Source of the DNA: Haliea sp040222615
GTDB taxonomy: Bacteria > Pseudomonadota > Gammaproteobacteria > Pseudomonadales > Halieaceae
NCBI RefSeq assembly: GCF_040222615.1
Contig: NZ_JAVKCQ010000019.1
Span: forward strand, 1-64,000
Length of the DNA: 64,000 bases
Reading direction: 5' to 3'
Positions within the stretch are counted from its first letter, which is position 1; each line of letters opens with the position of its first letter. Shown here in pieces: positions 36,686-45,041 of this stretch. The translations under genes and the position numbers were made by a program. A model generated the notes under the pieces. That model was not told the DNA's origin. It worked only from the letters and a program-made list of their open reading frames with translations, and made no database searches.

Positions 36686-38035
36686 ATGAAAACCGATACC
36701 CAAGCCATTCAAGAGTGGCTCAAGCAGCACAAGATTTCCGAAGTGGAGTGCCTGGTTCCCGATATGACGGGCAACGCCCGCGGCAAGTTCATCCCGGCGC
36801 ACCAGTTTCTCAGCATGGGGGATCCGAAGCTGCCGGAAAGCATCATGATCCAGACGGTTACCGGGGAATACTCCGACGAGCACTGGGATTTCGTCGAGCC
36901 AACCGACGCCGACATGATCCTGAAGCCTGACCTGGATACCTTGCGCGTGGTGCCCTGGGCCCGCGAACCCACCGCCCAGATCATCCACGACTGTTACAAG
37001 ATGAACGGGGAGCGGCACCCCCTGTCCACCCGCAACGTCCTGCGGCACATCCTTGATCTTTACGCGGCCGAGGGTTTGCAGCCGGTGGTGGCGCCGGAAG
37101 TGGAGTTTTACCTGGTGGCCAAGAACACCGACCCGGACTACGAGCTGATGCCGCCCAAGGGCCGCTCGGGTCGCCGGGAGTCGGCGCGGCTGTCCTACAG
37201 TATCGATGCGGTCGCCGAGTTCGAGGACTTCGTGGAGGACATGTACGACTACGCGGATGAGCAGAAGCTGCAGGTCGACACCCTGATTCACGAGAACGGC
37301 GCCGCCCAGATGGAGATCAATTTCCTCCACGGCGATGCCATGAGCCTGGCCGACCAGGTCTTCGTGTTCAAGCGCACGGTGCGGGAGACCGCCCACAAGC
37401 ACGGCATGTACGCCACCTTCATGGCCAAGCCCATGCAGCGCGAGCCCGGCAGCGCCATGCACATCCACCAGAGTGTGGTCCGGGTGGATACCGGCGAGAA
37501 CATTTTCGCCGAAAAGGATGGCACCCACACGCCGGCCTTCCTGTCCTATATTGCCGGCCTGCAGCGCTACACGCCGGAGCTGATCAGCCTGTATGCGCCC
37601 AACGTGAATTCCTATCGTCGCCTGGCCCCGGAAATCTCCGCGCCCATCAATCTCAATTGGGGCATGGACAACCGCACGACCGCGTTCCGGGTGCCCTGGG
37701 GGCCGCCGGAGGCTACCCGGGTGGAGAACCGCTTCCCCGGCGCTGACGCCAACCCCTACCTGGCCATTGCGGCCACCCTGGCCAGCGGCTATCTGGGCAT
37801 GAAGCAGGGCTTGACGCCAACCCAGCCGCACCAGGGCACGGCCAATGAAGATGATGTCGAGGTGGCGCGAACGCTGGAGGAAGGGCTGCGCAACCTGCAC
37901 AATACGCCCGAGCTGCAGGACATGATCGGCGACCTGTTCCTGCGCGCCTATGCGGCGGTGAAGCTGGACGAGTTCGAGGAGTTCAACCGCGTCATCAGTT
38001 CCTGGGAGCGCGAGCACCTGCTGCTGCAGGTCTAG
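36686..38035 (+). CDS. puuA: Glutamine synthetase-family gamma-glutamylputrescine synthetase (PuuA-like)
   Basis: A 449-residue ligase joining glutamate to an amine, most likely putrescine. It has the GS beta-grasp N-terminus (VECLVPDMTGNARGKFIP) and the catalytic domain with VVAPEVEFYLV, the ATP/metal segment MHIHQSVVRV, and the VENRFPGADANPYLAIAA signature. The VECLVPDMTGNARGK start and the divergent PuuB-like oxidase favour PuuA over GlnA. The frame is open 216 bp upstream, but ATG 36686 matches the family start. The unknown membrane protein follows 13 bp later. Confidence 0.88.
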   Translation: MKTDTQAIQEWLKQHKISEVECLVPDMTGNARGKFIPAHQFLSMGDPKLPESIMIQTVTGEYSDEHWDFVEPTDADMILKPDLDTLRVVPWAREPTAQIIHDCYKMNGERHPLSTRNVLRHILDLYAAEGLQPVVAPEVEFYLVAKNTDPDYELMPPKGRSGRRESARLSYSIDAVAEFEDFVEDMYDYADEQKLQVDTLIHENGAAQMEINFLHGDAMSLADQVFVFKRTVRETAHKHGMYATFMAKPMQREPGSAMHIHQSVVRVDTGENIFAEKDGTHTPAFLSYIAGLQRYTPELISLYAPNVNSYRRLAPEISAPINLNWGMDNRTTAFRVPWGPPEATRVENRFPGADANPYLAIAATLASGYLGMKQGLTPTQPHQGTANEDDVEVARTLEEGLRNLHNTPELQDMIGDLFLRAYAAVKLDEFEEFNRVISSWEREHLLLQV

Positions 38036-38048
38036 GGGGGGCCAGGAC

Positions 38049-38891
38049 ATGGTGGCGAACGGCAATATCTTTGGCAGTGACCGACGCTACCAGCTGTTCA
38101 CTGCGGTCAAGTACCTTACCTTTGTCCTGCTCGGCATCAACGCCTACCTGTTCCTGCAGGAGGAGTTGCTGACGCTTTCCCACATGGGTGGCGGGGCCAT
38201 TCCCTGGAGTCATCTGGTGCAGGTGTTCTCCGCCACCATCGATCCCGCCGCCTGGGTTGTGCTGTTGCTGCTGTTCGAGCTGGAGACCTCGGTCCTCGAC
38301 GATCGCCGGATTCACGGGCCCGTGCGCTGGGCTCTGCACGGGATCCGGGGCCTGTGCGTCATCGCCATCGTCTACGCCTTCACCGGCTATTACGCGGAGG
38401 TGGGCCCCCTCTACGATGTCATCCCCTTCGCCGTGAACGCGTGTGCGCTGGTGGACCAGTCATGGTCGCTGCTGGTCAGCCTGGATGATTTTGCACCCCT
38501 GGATGCGGCCAGTTGCGCATCTCTGGGGAGTGAGGTCTACCAGCTGCAGGGGTTCAACGTTCTCGCCGCTGCCGACAATCTCGAAGCTGCCCGGCGCCTG
38601 GCCTGGGTCGACGTGGTCAACGCCGGCGTCTGGATCCTGGTGGTCGTCGTGCTGGAGATTGAGGTGCGGCTGCAGTTGCGGGGCAGGCTCTCGGCATCCA
38701 TTCTCGAGCTCAATAAATATCTCAAGGTGGCGCTCTACGGCCTGCTGTTTATCGCCGCGGCCTACTGGGGTGTGGCCGGTGACTTTCTCGATTTCTGGGA
38801 CGCGTCCCTGTGGTTGTTTGCCTTTATTTTCATTGAGTTGAACGTTTTCGAGTGGCAGTACGAGTCACGCCGGGACGCCGCGGCGGCCTGA
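38049..38891 (+). CDS. Uncharacterised integral membrane protein
   Basis: I do not recognise a family for this 280-residue protein. Hydrophobic helices are seen around residues 20-37 (YLTFVLLGINAYLFL), 62-78 (AAWVVLLLLFELE), 98-115 (GLCVIAIVYAFTGYYA), 198-210 (AGVWILVVVVLEIE) and 232-268. A more polar segment (~140-190, containing LDDFAPLDAASCASLG) lies between helices. It starts 13 bp after the PuuA-like gene, so it is probably co-transcribed and could be a polyamine-related accessory, but nothing in the sequence proves that. Confidence 0.7.
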   Translation: MVANGNIFGSDRRYQLFTAVKYLTFVLLGINAYLFLQEELLTLSHMGGGAIPWSHLVQVFSATIDPAAWVVLLLLFELETSVLDDRRIHGPVRWALHGIRGLCVIAIVYAFTGYYAEVGPLYDVIPFAVNACALVDQSWSLLVSLDDFAPLDAASCASLGSEVYQLQGFNVLAAADNLEAARRLAWVDVVNAGVWILVVVVLEIEVRLQLRGRLSASILELNKYLKVALYGLLFIAAAYWGVAGDFLDFWDASLWLFAFIFIELNVFEWQYESRRDAAAA

Positions 38892-38898
38892 GGCCGCC
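38882..38898. terminator. Inverted repeat centred on a stop codon
   Basis: GGCGGCC-TGA-GGCCGCC has perfect 7-bp arms with the TGA stop of the membrane protein gene in the middle. A second GC-rich fold (38902-38923) follows before the convergent gene. There is no T-run, so any terminator role would be weak or Rho-assisted. Confidence 0.35.
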
Positions 38899-38933
38899 CA
38901 TCGCCGGCGGGGCAGCCCCGGCGCCATGGCGGT

Positions 38934-39140
38934 CTAGAAATTCTCGTCCAGCCCGATGTGTTCCACACGGGGATAGGGTTGCCAGCTGAACACCTGCTGG
39001 TGGTCGCAGATCATGCAGCGGTGGTCGATCGCGCCGGTTTTGGGGTCCATGTCGCCGCAGGCAGCCATCATGCCCTTGCCACAGGCATCGCAGACATAGT
39101 TGACTTCGATGGGCCTGACTTCTCGCTTCAGCTCCGGCAT
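38934..39140 (-). CDS. Small zinc-ribbon-like protein
   Basis: A 68-residue protein with two CxxC knuckles (CDAC and CMIC) 25 residues apart, the spacing of a zinc ribbon, plus an extra Cys in AACGD. The rest is polar and it has no signal peptide. It begins 27 bp after the stop of the B12-type radical SAM gene on the same strand and could be co-transcribed with it. Family not recognised. Confidence 0.65.
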   Translation of the reverse strand: MPELKREVRPIEVNYVCDACGKGMMAACGDMDPKTGAIDHRCMICDHQQVFSWQPYPRVEHIGLDENF

Positions 39141-39167
39141 ATCCGGTACTCCTGGTTTCTGGGCCGC

Positions 39168-41051
39168 CTATGCTAGCGCGACTGCCTGGATAGAAGAAGA
39201 GGGCGCAGGCACAAGTTCGTCAATTACACCCCGCAACCAACTGCCACCGTCGGCATCCTTGAGTATGTCGCCCACGCCCCCGGGGTGCCGGATCCGGAGG
39301 CTGCAGTCGGTGCTGGCAAAATCCCCGGGCGCCGGCAGGTTCATGGACGACAGGGCGGCACATACCCGGTCGGCCCGAAAATCGAAGCTTGCCACCAGTT
39401 CCTGCTCACCGCCGCTGCGGGGGCACAGCGCACTGTCGAGTGCCAGCACCTGCAGCGCCGCCGTCGGGTCGCTGTGGTTTTGCCGGCAGTGCTCCTCCAG
39501 CAGTGCGGCCAGAATTTTGTACAGACGCTCCCGGTCCGCCAGCGCCGCCAGGTAAATGGCATTGCGGTTTTCGTAGAGGGACATGCGGTCGCTCGCGTCC
39601 AGGGTCACCAGCGTCGTCCGCAGTGACCCCACCACTGCCCGCAGGCACTCCCGCAACAGGGGTGACACCGGTACCTCGCCCTGCAGCGCCAGCAGCCGCG
39701 TGGTCAGCGGCATGATATGGCCATGGACCAGCAGGATGTGGGCGCTGATCAGGAAGTAGCCCTCCTCGCCCTCGTCCCGGGAAAAACTGTGGCAGCCAAC
39801 TACATATTCACCCTTGGCCTTGCCGTAGCCCGCCACCGGTATCGCCTCGATGCGGTACTCATCCCGGCGGGCGTAGAACTCGGTGCCGGGCAACAGGGTG
39901 TAGCCGAAGATATTGATATTCGGGAAGGTAGCCAGCAGGGTGTCCAGATTGCGTTCGAAGTCCGCCAGGTTGTCTCCGGGCAGGCCCCAGATCAGTTCTG
40001 CGGCGATAGGCACGCCCTGCTCTGACATCTGCCTGGCGATGGGCTGGTACTCGTTGGCGCTCATGTTCTGGCGGTTGCTCAGGCGCAGTGCCTCCGGGGT
40101 CAGGGTCTGCAGCGCCAGCTGGTAGTGCGGCAGCAGCTGGTTGCGGTGCAGCAGGAGGGCGATTTCCTGTACCTGGCGGCTGTGTTTCTTGGACCAGGAG
40201 GTGGCGAAGCTGCGCGGCAGGCCGCTGCGCTGCTTTAATTCCACAATCATCTGCGCCTTGGCCAGGTCCTGTTTCAGGGCGCCAAAATTGGAGTCTGCGA
40301 GCCAGATGTTGGCGATGCCGGCGGCGGTGATCTTCTCCCAATCGTCGCGGATCCGCGGCAGGGACCACTGGTACATCTTGCTGCCAATGGCGCCGGTGCC
40401 CCATTCGCAAAAAGCGCATTTGAAGGGGCAGCCGCGGCTGGTTTCATAGGCGATGGCGTCATAGCGGGGGGATCCGTCCGGGTGAGTCAGTTCCAGCACA
40501 TCAAGCGGCGAGGGAAACCGGTCCAGCTCCTGGCAGCGCGCCCGGGCCCGGGTGCGCACCACGCGCCCGCCGTCGAGAAAGGCCAGGCCGTCGATCTCGT
40601 GCCAGGCACTTTTACCGTTGCTGTCGAGGAATTCCTGGAAGGTCACTTCGGCCTCGCCCATGAAGATGACATCCAGCGCCTCGGCCCCAAGATAGTCCTC
40701 CGCCTGCTGCACATGGGGGCCGCCGGCGACCAGGGTCAGCTCCGGCGCCAGCGCCCGCAGCTGGCGAGCAAGGGCCAGGAATTCGGCCGCATTCCAGGTG
40801 TATACGCTGAAGCCCAGCACTGGCTCGAGGCCGCTGGCGATGGCCTCCGCCACCAGCGCCGGACCGGAAACCTGCCACGCCGCCAGCCAGCAAGCGATGT
40901 CGTCCGAGTGCTGGAAATGCACCAGGTCAATGCGGGTCGACGTTGCCCGGGCGCCGTAGCGGCGGTAGAAAGAGGCCAGCCCGGCGGTCGTGGTGGGTGG
41001 TGCGTTGAACTGCTCTGAGTCCATGCTCAGTAGCCAGACGGGTCGCTGCAA
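39168..41051 (-). CDS. B12-binding-domain radical SAM enzyme of unknown substrate
   Basis: A 627-residue cytoplasmic enzyme. Residues 1-160 form a cobalamin-binding Rossmann-like domain (PVWLLSMDSEQFNAPP, FSVYTWNAAE, TLVAGGPHVQQAEDYLG, VIFMGEAEVTFQEFL) that lacks the DxHxxG base-off histidine. The radical SAM cluster is CPFKCAFCEW (Cys208, Cys212, Cys215), followed by a TIM-barrel half (ELIWGLPGDNLADFERNL). A ~200-residue C-terminal domain follows. I use TTG 41051 with GGAG upstream because it keeps the first beta-strand. Relatives include methyltransferases and RiPP tailoring enzymes, but no precursor peptide is apparent nearby. Confidence 0.85.
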   Translation of the reverse strand: MQRPVWLLSMDSEQFNAPPTTTAGLASFYRRYGARATSTRIDLVHFQHSDDIACWLAAWQVSGPALVAEAIASGLEPVLGFSVYTWNAAEFLALARQLRALAPELTLVAGGPHVQQAEDYLGAEALDVIFMGEAEVTFQEFLDSNGKSAWHEIDGLAFLDGGRVVRTRARARCQELDRFPSPLDVLELTHPDGSPRYDAIAYETSRGCPFKCAFCEWGTGAIGSKMYQWSLPRIRDDWEKITAAGIANIWLADSNFGALKQDLAKAQMIVELKQRSGLPRSFATSWSKKHSRQVQEIALLLHRNQLLPHYQLALQTLTPEALRLSNRQNMSANEYQPIARQMSEQGVPIAAELIWGLPGDNLADFERNLDTLLATFPNINIFGYTLLPGTEFYARRDEYRIEAIPVAGYGKAKGEYVVGCHSFSRDEGEEGYFLISAHILLVHGHIMPLTTRLLALQGEVPVSPLLRECLRAVVGSLRTTLVTLDASDRMSLYENRNAIYLAALADRERLYKILAALLEEHCRQNHSDPTAALQVLALDSALCPRSGGEQELVASFDFRADRVCAALSSMNLPAPGDFASTDCSLRIRHPGGVGDILKDADGGSWLRGVIDELVPAPSSSIQAVALA

Positions 41052-41160
41052 GTGCGTTGCTCCAGGGACTTGGGGTCAGGGCAATGTAGCGAATCGAGGC
41101 ATGTTTGCCTACCGGTCATTAGCAGATAAGCTGTGCGGAACTGCCCGGAGAGAACTGATC

Positions 41161-42006
41161 TTGGATACGGAACTGCTGCGCACTTTCCTCGAGGTGTGCA
41201 ATACCCGCCATTTTGGCCGCGCCGCCGAAAGCCTGTTCATCACCCAGGCGGCGGTCAGTGCGCGGATCAAGCAGCTGGAGGAGGCGCTGGGCGTGACCCT
41301 GTTCATCCGTCACCGCAACAACATCCAGCTCAGCAGCGAAGGTGAGCGCCTGGTGCCCCATGCGGAAACCGTGTTGCTGGCGCTGGCCCGCGCCCGCGAG
41401 GAGGTGCGGCTGGAAGACGCCCGCAGCAGCCAGTTCTATCTCGGGGTGCGGATTGGTATCTGGAGCCATCCTCTGCAGCAGCGCCTGCACGCCCTGCATC
41501 GGGAGGCCGCGGACCTGGCTCTGCGGATTGAAAGCCGCGAGTCCGGTGAATTGATTCGCAAGCTGCTCGAACGCACCCTGGACCTGGCCATCGCCTATGA
41601 GCCGCCCGGTGTGCCGGAGCTGGAGAGTGTGCCGATCGGCCGTCTGACCCTGCGCCTGTACAGCTCCCGGCCAGATGACACGCTGGAAGAAGCGCTGGCC
41701 GGTAATTACGTGTTCCTGGACTGGGGCGGCGGCTTTGCCCGCTTTCACGCCAAGCGCTTCGGCGAACAGCGGCCGCCGCGCCTGTACACCAACCTCAACG
41801 GGCTGGCCAGCGACTTCCTGACCGAATTTGGCGGCGCCTGTTTCCTGCCGGCGAGCCTGCTGGATTCCCTGGGGGGTATGGGCCTGACGCCTGTCGCCAC
41901 GGCGCCCAGCTTCAGTCGACCGCTGAATCTTGTCTACCACAGCAGCTCACCCAAGCGCGCCCAGATTGACCGGGTGGCAAGGTATTTCCAGGGGGTGGAG
42001 GTCTAA
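41161..42006 (+). CDS. LysR-family regulator, HdfR-like
   Basis: A 281-residue LysR regulator. The N-terminal winged helix (LLRTFLEVCNTRHFGRAAES, then LFITQAAVSARIKQLEEALG) closely resembles HdfR, a regulator of flagellar and other genes in enterics. The effector domain follows from about residue 90. I chose TTG 41161 because CGGAGAGA lies eight bases upstream and the protein then begins DTELLRTFLEV, as in the family; the open frame upstream to 40990 overlaps the divergent radical SAM gene. Confidence 0.87.
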   Translation: MDTELLRTFLEVCNTRHFGRAAESLFITQAAVSARIKQLEEALGVTLFIRHRNNIQLSSEGERLVPHAETVLLALARAREEVRLEDARSSQFYLGVRIGIWSHPLQQRLHALHREAADLALRIESRESGELIRKLLERTLDLAIAYEPPGVPELESVPIGRLTLRLYSSRPDDTLEEALAGNYVFLDWGGGFARFHAKRFGEQRPPRLYTNLNGLASDFLTEFGGACFLPASLLDSLGGMGLTPVATAPSFSRPLNLVYHSSSPKRAQIDRVARYFQGVEV

Positions 42007-42014
42007 CAGGGGGT

Positions 42015-42043
42015 AAAAAAGAGGGTCGCTGTCGCGAGCGACC
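42015..42043 (-). terminator. Intrinsic terminator of the 73-residue protein gene
   Basis: On the minus strand GGTCGCT-CGCGAC-AGCGACC (42024-42043) forms a 7-bp stem and is followed by CTCTTTTTT (complement of 42015-42022). It lies 53 bp beyond the stop of the gene at 42096. Confidence 0.68.
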
Positions 42044-42095
42044 TGCTCCGGTGCCGGCAGAAAGACGGGTGCACAGGGGCACCCGCCAGCGGGGA

Positions 42096-42317
42096 CTAGA
42101 AGTCCCCGAGTTCCAGGTCGTAGTAGCCCAGCTCTTCGCGCAAACGCCGCTGTTCTATGCGCTGTTCTGCACGGCGACGTTTTTCGGCGAGGCGCTGTTT
42201 CTCGGTGGAAACCGTGACGACCTCGTCAAAATCGTCGTCTGCCATATCGAGCAGTGCGGGCTCGAATATATCGTCGAGACCATCACTGCTGGCGGGCTCT
42301 TGTGTGCGTTCAGTCAT
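42096..42317 (-). CDS. Small acidic/charged protein (73 residues)
   Basis: A soluble-looking protein with an acidic N-terminal half (SSDGLDDIFEPALLDMADDD, FDEV) and a basic helical second half (KQRLAEKRRRAEQRIEQRR) ending YYDLELGDF. A strong ribosome binding site (CGGAGGTG) precedes the ATG and an intrinsic terminator follows, so it is a genuine transcription unit. The layout is reminiscent of the small PA3496-type proteins of Pseudomonas, but I am unsure. The upstream region is AT-rich with a GACAAAA-ATA-TTTTGTC dyad (42408-42424). Confidence 0.7.
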   Translation of the reverse strand: MTERTQEPASSDGLDDIFEPALLDMADDDFDEVVTVSTEKQRLAEKRRRAEQRIEQRRLREELGYYDLELGDF

Positions 42318-42407
42318 AAATCACCTCCGGACGATTTACAGCCTTGAATTTCGGCGCAATATCACTCAGTGATTTCAGCGAGTAAATCAAAATTTTATTG
42401 GATTTGT

Positions 42408-42424
42408 GACAAAAATATTTTGTC
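42408..42424. promoter_or_regulatory. AT-rich dyad upstream of the 73-residue protein gene
   Basis: GACAAAA-ATA-TTTTGTC has perfect 7-bp arms and lies about 90 bp upstream of the minus-strand ATG at 42317. A regulatory site is likely but the binder is unknown. Confidence 0.4.
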
Positions 42425-42674
42425 GATTGGGCTGCTGGGCAATAGTTGTTTATGGAAAGGCGGCCCGTGCCCTACCCTGGGCTCCCTGCACTCGCGGCTA
42501 CGTCCCTGTAGTCTGTCGTCCCTGACGGTGTTGCCAGCGGGCCGCCTGCACTAAAGAGAGCAAGAGCCGTGCCAGCTACCAGTGAGGGCAAGAGCCCGCG
42601 CTAGCGGCGATTCGGGGGTCAGTGTGCTGTCCGACACCGCGTCTGCGTACGTGTCCGGCCATGTCCGGGGAGCA
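42425..42674. other. Gene-free stretch with a long-range inverted repeat and short direct repeats
   Basis: Together with 42318-42424 this makes a 357-bp gap. GGCGGCCCG (42459-42467) is exactly inverted as CGGGCCGCC (42538-42546) across 70 bp. CTACGTCCCTGTAG lies in the loop and two GCAAGAGCC-containing ~30-bp units follow (42555-42605). No protein-coding signal is apparent. Confidence 0.5.
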
Positions 42675-43199
42675 TCAGCTGGCGCCCCGCACCCGCGCCA
42701 GGATCTCGAGGGCGATTTCCTGCGGGTCGCGCTGCCCGGCTGCAATGGTGATGTCTGCGTGCCGTTCGTATAGAGGTGTGCGCTCGCGATAGACATCGGC
42801 AAAGGTGTGGCCGGCGTCGCTGGCAATGCCGCGTGGCGGCGCAGCCGCGACACGCGCCTCCAGCACCGCCAGCGGCACATTGAGGTAGATCACCGGCCCT
42901 GCCCGGCGCAGGCGCTGCATGATGCGGTCACTGTAGACCACGCTGCCACCGGTGGCGATGATGCTGTTTTCCAGGGGCACCGACAGCAGAACCTCTTCTT
43001 CCAGCCCGCGCAGGGCGATATGGCCGCGGCTGTCGATGATCTCCTGCAGGGTGGCGCCCGCCCGGAGCTGGATTTCCAGGTCGGTGTCGTTGAAGGCGAG
43101 TCCTGCGAGCTTTGCCAGCAATACGCCCACGGTACTTTTGCCTGCACCGGGCATGCCGATCAGGCTGATGGTGCGCGCCTGCGCCGGGTCGTTCGCCAT
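42675..43199 (-). CDS. Shikimate-kinase-like P-loop kinase lacking the RPLL lid
   Basis: A 174-residue AroK-family protein, separate from the canonical aroK at 884. It has Walker A GMPGAGKST, the DTDLEIQLRAG segment, ATGGSVVYS and a C-terminal RERTPLYERHAD arginine. The lid region reads PPRGIASDAGHTFADVY in place of the KRPLL motif seen in the first copy. This points to a subfamily that may phosphorylate a different small molecule, or to a second shikimate kinase with an altered lid. It is divergent from gcvT. Confidence 0.78.
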   Translation of the reverse strand: MANDPAQARTISLIGMPGAGKSTVGVLLAKLAGLAFNDTDLEIQLRAGATLQEIIDSRGHIALRGLEEEVLLSVPLENSIIATGGSVVYSDRIMQRLRRAGPVIYLNVPLAVLEARVAAAPPRGIASDAGHTFADVYRERTPLYERHADITIAAGQRDPQEIALEILARVRGAS

Positions 43200-43267
43200 G
43201 ATGGTGTTCCTGCTGTCGGGGAGGCGGCATTATCGACGTTCCCGCCCCTGCCGCAAAGCCCCGTGCC

Positions 43268-43296
43268 TTGCGCGGGGAGTGTCCTCTGGGTAGAGT
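43268..43296 (+). promoter_or_regulatory. Possible gcvT promoter
   Basis: TTGCGC (43268-43273) and TAGAGT (43291-43296) are 17 bp apart, 40 bp before the ATG. The -35 matches three and the -10 four positions of consensus. Confidence 0.35.
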
Positions 43297-43336
43297 GCCC
43301 GCTTGCTCTTCCACCAGCCCAAGCCGAGACTCTGCC

Positions 43337-44446
43337 ATGACCCTGCTGCACACCCCCCTGGACGCCCTGCACCGCGAACTGGGTGCCCGCATGGTGCCTT
43401 TTGCCGGTTACGACATGCCGGTGCAGTACCCTGCTGGTATTATCAAGGAGCATCTGCATACCCGGCAGGCGGCGGGGCTGTTCGACGTGTCTCATATGGG
43501 GCAGGTCGTGCTGTCCGGCCCGGGATCCGCGGAACTGCTGGAGACCCTGGTGCCGGCGGATGTCGTTGGCCTGGGGGACAACCGGCAGACCTATGCCCTG
43601 TTCACCAACAGCAGCGGAGGGGTGCTGGACGACCTGATCATCACCCGCTGGGGGCCGGACACCTTCTTTCTGGTAGTGAATGCCGGGTGCAAGGAGCAGG
43701 ATATCGCCCACTTGCGTGCGCATCTGGAGGGCCAGACGCTTGAGGTGATGGCGGACCACGCCCTGCTGGCGTTACAGGGGCCCGCCGCCCGCGAGGTCAT
43801 GGGTCGACTCTGTCCCGAGGCTTCGGCACTCACCTTCATGCGCGGCACGCGGGCGCGCATTGACGGGGTGGACCTGTATATCACCTGTTCCGGCTACACC
43901 GGCGAGGACGGCTTCGAGCTGTCCCTGCCCGCGGCCAGCGCGGAGAGAATCGCACGCCTGTTGCTGGCGCAGCCGGAGGTCGAGCCCATTGGCCTGGGTG
44001 CCCGCGACTCCCTGCGCCTCGAGGCGGGCCTGTGTCTGTATGGGCACGAGCTCAGCCCCGCCATTGACCCTGTGCAGGCCGGCCTGGTCTGGTCCATCGG
44101 CAAGGCGCGCCGCCCTGGCGGTGACCGCCCCGCCGGGTTTCCCGGCGCTGACAGGATTTTCCAGCTTATCGAGCACAAGCCACCGCTGCGCCGGGTCGGC
44201 CTGGTAGTCGACGGCAAGCGCCCGGTGCGGGAGGGGCAGACGGTGCTCGACCGCAACGGTGAGCAGGTCGGTGAAATCTGTTCGGCGTGCTTTGGCGCCA
44301 GTGTCGGCGTGCCGATTGCCATCGCCTATGTGGCCAGGGATGACGCCGAACCGGGTACGCAGCTGGTGGTGGATGTGCGCGGCAAGCCGGTGGCGGTCAC
44401 TGTGGCGAAGATGCCCTTCGTGCCCCAGCGCTACTTCCGCGGCTGA
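43337..44446 (+). CDS. gcvT: Aminomethyltransferase (glycine cleavage T protein)
   Basis: It transfers the aminomethyl carbon of glycine from GcvH to tetrahydrofolate. The 369 residues from ATG 43337 match the family length; the upstream open frame adds 23 unsupported residues. Key regions are MVPFAGYDMPVQY, GLFDVSHMGQ, CSGYTGEDGFEL, and the C-terminal EICSACFGASVGVPIAIAYV with a final RYFRG. gcvH and gcvP are not adjacent in this window, so the gene is separated from the downstream partners seen in many genomes or they lie elsewhere. Confidence 0.94.
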   Translation: MTLLHTPLDALHRELGARMVPFAGYDMPVQYPAGIIKEHLHTRQAAGLFDVSHMGQVVLSGPGSAELLETLVPADVVGLGDNRQTYALFTNSSGGVLDDLIITRWGPDTFFLVVNAGCKEQDIAHLRAHLEGQTLEVMADHALLALQGPAAREVMGRLCPEASALTFMRGTRARIDGVDLYITCSGYTGEDGFELSLPAASAERIARLLLAQPEVEPIGLGARDSLRLEAGLCLYGHELSPAIDPVQAGLVWSIGKARRPGGDRPAGFPGADRIFQLIEHKPPLRRVGLVVDGKRPVREGQTVLDRNGEQVGEICSACFGASVGVPIAIAYVARDDAEPGTQLVVDVRGKPVAVTVAKMPFVPQRYFRG

Positions 44447-44458
44447 ATCCGTTTGCGG

Positions 44459-45025
44459 TCAGTGGGCCCAGGCTCGCAGGGTCCGGAACTGCTGTGACAG
44501 GTAATCCATCTGGTCTGCCAGCACCCGCTCCTTGGCCAGGAAATGCCACTCCCAGGTGTTGGGCCGGAACGGCACCGCCAGCAGGGGCATGCCGGCTTCC
44601 TCGGGTGTGCGGTTGTCCTTGGCCCAGTTGCAGCGACGGCAGGCGGCGACCACGTTTTCCCAGCGGTCGCGACCGCCGCGGGAAGTGGGCAGTACGTGGT
44701 CCCGGGTCAATTCCGCGCGGGCAAACTGCTGCCCGCAGTAGAGGCAGCGGTGGCCATCCCGGCGGAACAGGGTACGGTTGCACAGCGGCAGGCTGAAATC
44801 GCTGCGGATGCGGCCCTGCAGGGCGATGATCGGTTGCATGTCGATACGGGAGCGCAGGCCGGTGCGACGCTGTACTCCGCCCATCATCGGCGGCAAAGGG
44901 TCCCCGACGCCGTAGATGACGTCGCCGCGAGCGTAGGCGGTCAGGGCTTCGTGGGCCGTGATCCAACCGCGTGGTTGACCCGCTACGTCCAGTTTCAGGA
45001 TGTGCTGCATGGGTGGCCACTCCAT
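44459..45025 (-). CDS. HNH endonuclease family protein
   Basis: A 188-residue protein with an HNH nuclease fold in the middle: RDGHRCLYCGQQF (zinc knuckle), LTRDHVLPTSRGGRDRWENVV (catalytic His and Asn) and the second knuckle ACRRCNWAKDNRTPEEAG. The N-terminal ~75 residues (ILKLDVAGQPRGWITAHEAL) are characteristic of a chromosomally encoded, widely conserved HNH group in proteobacteria and do not resemble restriction enzymes. ATG 45025 is used; ATG 45010 is possible. Cellular role not established. Confidence 0.85.
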   Translation of the reverse strand: MEWPPMQHILKLDVAGQPRGWITAHEALTAYARGDVIYGVGDPLPPMMGGVQRRTGLRSRIDMQPIIALQGRIRSDFSLPLCNRTLFRRDGHRCLYCGQQFARAELTRDHVLPTSRGGRDRWENVVAACRRCNWAKDNRTPEEAGMPLLAVPFRPNTWEWHFLAKERVLADQMDYLSQQFRTLRAWAH

Positions 45026-45041
45026 GGTTTGCCTTACGCTA

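Noticed and set aside
42459..42546. CRISPR or integron attC site
   Set aside because: Only one pair of inverted arms and two short imperfect units exist; there are no regularly spaced repeats and no nearby cas or integron integrase gene.
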